Below are positions 6,432 to 8,145 of a DNA stretch of 8,145 nt, in pieces. Made by a program: the position numbers and the translations under genes. The first letter of the stretch is position 1. Each line of letters begins with the position of its first letter. The stretch is from Patescibacteria group bacterium (lineage in GTDB: Bacteria; Patescibacteriota; Minisyncoccia; Phycocordibacterales; UBA1006). The stretch spans positions 1 through 8,145 of the forward strand of contig JAGQMP010000021.1 in NCBI GenBank assembly GCA_020428585.1, in the 5' to 3' direction. The notes below the pieces were generated by a model that was given only the letters and a program-made list of their open reading frames with translations, was not told where the DNA came from and did no database searches.

Positions 6432-6830
6432 ATGGTAAAAATAATCCAATTAAATATTATCGTTATGTTTTATGACTTTTATCTTTTGCTTCAAGAACCT
6501 GAAAACAACTGGTTAAGGGTATTGTTCTTTGGTTCATTTGCGTTGTTTATTTTTTACGTGATTGAACTACTTTTTGCCATATTTACTGAACTTTTATTTC
6601 ACAAGAAATTATTTTGGTCAGGAATCTTATATTTCACTATCGTTTACCCAATCCTTTTATGGATTGTGAGCAGCCAAACTGACTTAACAATAGGTGTTAT
6701 TTTTTACCTCCAATACCTAATACTTCTTGTGATCTCTTTGGTATTCCTCTACATCTTTCTTGTTCTAAGGATCTACTTTGAAGATTTACATTTCTCAAAG
6801 AACAAGAACAAAAGTTACGATCCCCGATAA
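6432..6830 (+). CDS. Small integral membrane protein of unknown function
   Basis: I do not recognise this 132-residue protein. It is very rich in Phe, Leu, Ile and Tyr and shows about three membrane segments: roughly 28-56 (long, with an internal Glu), 61-80, and 86-115. It ends in a basic polar tail (KNKNKSYDPR) that would lie in the cytoplasm under the positive-inside rule. No signal peptide, enzyme motif or repeat is visible. The start is uncertain: ATG 6432 is used because a -10-like TAAAAT precedes it, while ATG 6465 (121 residues) and an upstream TTG at 6405 are also possible. None has a Shine-Dalgarno sequence. The gene is clearly more AT-rich than its neighbours (two 60-nt samples count about 28% and 35% GC), partly because of its hydrophobic codons and possibly because of separate ancestry. 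It is divergent from murD and followed by a terminator, so it appears to be a single-gene unit lodged between murD and murF. Confidence 0.7.
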   Translation: MVKIIQLNIIVMFYDFYLLLQEPENNWLRVLFFGSFALFIFYVIELLFAIFTELLFHKKLFWSGILYFTIVYPILLWIVSSQTDLTIGVIFYLQYLILLVISLVFLYIFLVLRIYFEDLHFSKNKNKSYDPR

Positions 6831-6838
6831 CCTGATTT

Positions 6839-6877
6839 CCCCGATACGTAAATAACTAATCGGGGCTTTTTCTTTTT
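6839..6877 (+). terminator. Rho-independent terminator after the small membrane protein gene
   Basis: CCCCGAT (6839-6845) pairs with ATCGGGG (6859-6865), a perfect 7-bp GC-rich stem with a 13-nt loop. It is followed by C and the T-rich tract 6867-6877 (ten T and one C). A second copy of CCCCGAT at 6822-6828, overlapping the end of the coding sequence, could pair with the same 3' arm. Confidence 0.8.
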
Positions 6878-6891
6878 AGCTTGCGAGCGCG

Positions 6892-6897
6892 TATACT
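6892..6897 (+). promoter_or_regulatory. Candidate -10 box of murF, predicted leaderless start
   Basis: TATACT ends 6 nt before the murF ATG at 6904, which puts the predicted +1 on the A of the start codon. The -35 position at 17-bp spacing (6869-6874, TTTCTT) lies inside the preceding terminator's T-tract. There is no Shine-Dalgarno sequence. Confidence 0.6.
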
Positions 6898-6903
6898 GTA
6901 ACC

Positions 6904-8145
6904 ATGGATACCAAAACCCTCCACGAAAAGTTTCTTGAATGTAAACAGGAGATTGCTACTGATACCCGGACGATGACCCCTGGGTGTATCTTTTTCGCGT
7001 GGAAGGGCGAATTCCACGACGGAAATACCTTTGCTGACGAGGCGATCGAAAAAGGTGCGCGATACGTGGTCATTGATAACCCACATTTCGCAAAAGACGA
7101 ACGCTACCTGGTGGTTGATGATGGAATGAAGGCCTTGGCCCGACTGGCTACCTATCACCGTAGGCAATTTAACGTGCCGGTGATTGCGATCGGCGGCAGT
7201 AATGGCAAGACGACGTCCAAAGAACTAGTTGCGCGGGTGTTAGGTACCCAGAAAGACGTCGTTGCATCTCTTGGTAGTGAAAACAACCATGTCGGGGTCC
7301 CAAAGACGCTGCTTCGCATGACTCGGCATACTGATATTGTGGTGGTTGAAATGGGGGCGAACCATCTGGGCGAAATTGCTGATTTGTGTCGTATCGCTGA
7401 ACCAACCCACGGGATTATTACTAACATTGGTCGCGACCATATTGGGTTCTTTGGTGGACCTGGAGCCATCCTTGAAGCAAACCTTGAACTCTATGACTAT
7501 CTGCGCGCACATAATGGTCAAGTGTTCGTTGATGTTGGTGATGTGCTGCTTTCTAAATATCTCGAGGGCTTATCCCATACCTCTTATGGTGAAGGGATTG
7601 GAGGGGAATTTGGTGTCAATTTGATATCAGGCAGCCCGACCTTATCCTTTGAATGGAACAAGGAAACGATCACGACCCACCTCGCTGGGGCGTACAACCT
7701 GCAGAATGTTGCGGCAGCTATTGTTATCGGACGAACCTTTGATATTATCCCGGCGCATATTGTCCAGGCGATTGTTTCGTACCAACCCACGAACAATCGA
7801 TCACAATTGATTGAAAGTGAAAAAGGAAATCTGATCATCAAAGATTTCTACAATGCGAATCGAACCAGCATGGAGCGCGCACTTGATAATTTACGCGAAC
7901 TCGCAACTAAACACCCTGATAAAGAGAGCATCGCGATCCTAGGTGATATGCTTGAACTCGGTGAATACTCTATGGGTGAACATCAGGCGGCAGTTGATTA
8001 TGCGCAGGAGCTTGGTATCCATCATATCGTTCTCATTGGTACTGAATTTCAAAAAACACGTCATGGCGAGAGTTTTTTCTATATAAACGTTGATGAGGCG
8101 ATAGCTGAATTACAACAATCGCCCATTAAAAATTCAGTCATTCTC
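6904..8145 (+). CDS. murF: UDP-N-acetylmuramoyl-tripeptide--D-alanyl-D-alanine ligase MurF (3' end beyond window)
   Basis: Cytoplasmic ATP-dependent ligase that adds D-Ala-D-Ala to the UDP-MurNAc-tripeptide, the last soluble step before MraY. The frame is open for 414 codons to the window edge with no stop; MurF is usually about 430-460 residues, so only a short C-terminal piece is missing. The compact N-terminal domain has ATDTRTMTPGCIFFAWKGE (18-36) and DGNTFADEAIEKGARYVV (39-56). The ATPase domain has IGGSNGKTTSKE (96-107), NNHVGVPKTLL (127-137), EMGANHLGEI (149-158) and TNIGRDHIGFFGG (173-185). Then come AGAYNLQNVAAA (261-272), NNRSQ (297-301), DFYNANRTSM (314-323) and ILGDMLELGEYS (345-356), the last two being MurF hallmarks. 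The family's YNANP reads YNANR here. The motif style (TDTR, NNH.GVP, NNRSQ) recalls the compact MurF of Bacteroidetes and CPR bacteria. The start is set by TATACT 6 nt upstream of the only suitable ATG. Confidence 0.94.
   Translation, partial: MDTKTLHEKFLECKQEIATDTRTMTPGCIFFAWKGEFHDGNTFADEAIEKGARYVVIDNPHFAKDERYLVVDDGMKALARLATYHRRQFNVPVIAIGGSNGKTTSKELVARVLGTQKDVVASLGSENNHVGVPKTLLRMTRHTDIVVVEMGANHLGEIADLCRIAEPTHGIITNIGRDHIGFFGGPGAILEANLELYDYLRAHNGQVFVDVGDVLLSKYLEGLSHTSYGEGIGGEFGVNLISGSPTLSFEWNKETITTHLAGAYNLQNVAAAIVIGRTFDIIPAHIVQAIVSYQPTNNRSQLIESEKGNLIIKDFYNANRTSMERALDNLRELATKHPDKESIAILGDMLELGEYSMGEHQAAVDYAQELGIHHIVLIGTEFQKTRHGESFFYINVDEAIAELQQSPIKNSVIL

Noticed and set aside
7155..7521. Minus-strand ORFs of 78-104 codons within murF
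   Set aside because: They are shadows of the murF frame, which has clear family motifs throughout; the same applies to the antisense ORFs within frr, rseP, murC and murD.
1..8145. CRISPR arrays, tRNA genes, insertion sequences, prophage or defence genes
   Set aside because: No spaced direct repeats, cloverleaf sequences, transposase motifs or terminal repeats were seen; the window is core housekeeping DNA apart from the small membrane gene and the murD-murC gap.

Overview
The window reads as chromosomal DNA of a small, cell-walled bacterium with the standard genetic code (TAA and TAG stops, no in-frame TGA). The short frr-rseP pair (with no uppS, cdsA or dxr between), the compact proteins, the variant Mur motifs (for example EACEYRGSFL in MurC and GSKGKSTT in MurD) and the absence of Shine-Dalgarno sequences together suggest a Patescibacteria/CPR-type genome. 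That placement is an inference and was not tested by a search.

Layout. (1) 84-1746, plus strand: frr (ribosome recycling factor) and 10 nt later rseP (M50 site-2 membrane protease), probably one transcript, closed by a hairpin terminator that overlaps the rseP stop codon. (2) 1796-3253, plus: murE, convergent with (3) murC, 4567-3257, minus. Only 3 nt separate the two stop codons, and a perfect 13-bp inverted repeat forms a bidirectional terminator that also encodes the identical last residues (KKS) of both proteins. (4) 4568-4988: a 421-nt gap with no convincing protein gene. It is bounded by two minus-strand terminators and contains several stem-loops, so it may encode an unidentified structured RNA. 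(5) murD, 6362-4989, minus. (6) 6432-6830, plus: an AT-rich gene for a small unknown membrane protein with about three transmembrane segments. (7) murF, from 6904, plus, running off the window end after 414 codons.

How it works together: MurC, MurD, MurE and MurF are the four consecutive ATP-dependent ligases that add L-Ala, D-Glu, the diamino acid (meso-DAP judging by the DNPR motif) and D-Ala-D-Ala to UDP-MurNAc. All four lie within about 6.4 kb, but they are not in one operon: they sit on alternating strands and each appears to be its own transcription unit.

The most striking signal is at their starts. Each of the four mur genes has a TATAAT or TATACT hexamer ending exactly 6 or 7 nt before the ATG, no Shine-Dalgarno sequence, and no clear -35 box. 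This places the predicted transcription start on or next to the A of the start codon, so the mur mRNAs are predicted to be leaderless. In three of the four cases the promoter sits just downstream of a terminator T-tract, giving compact terminator-promoter-ATG junctions.
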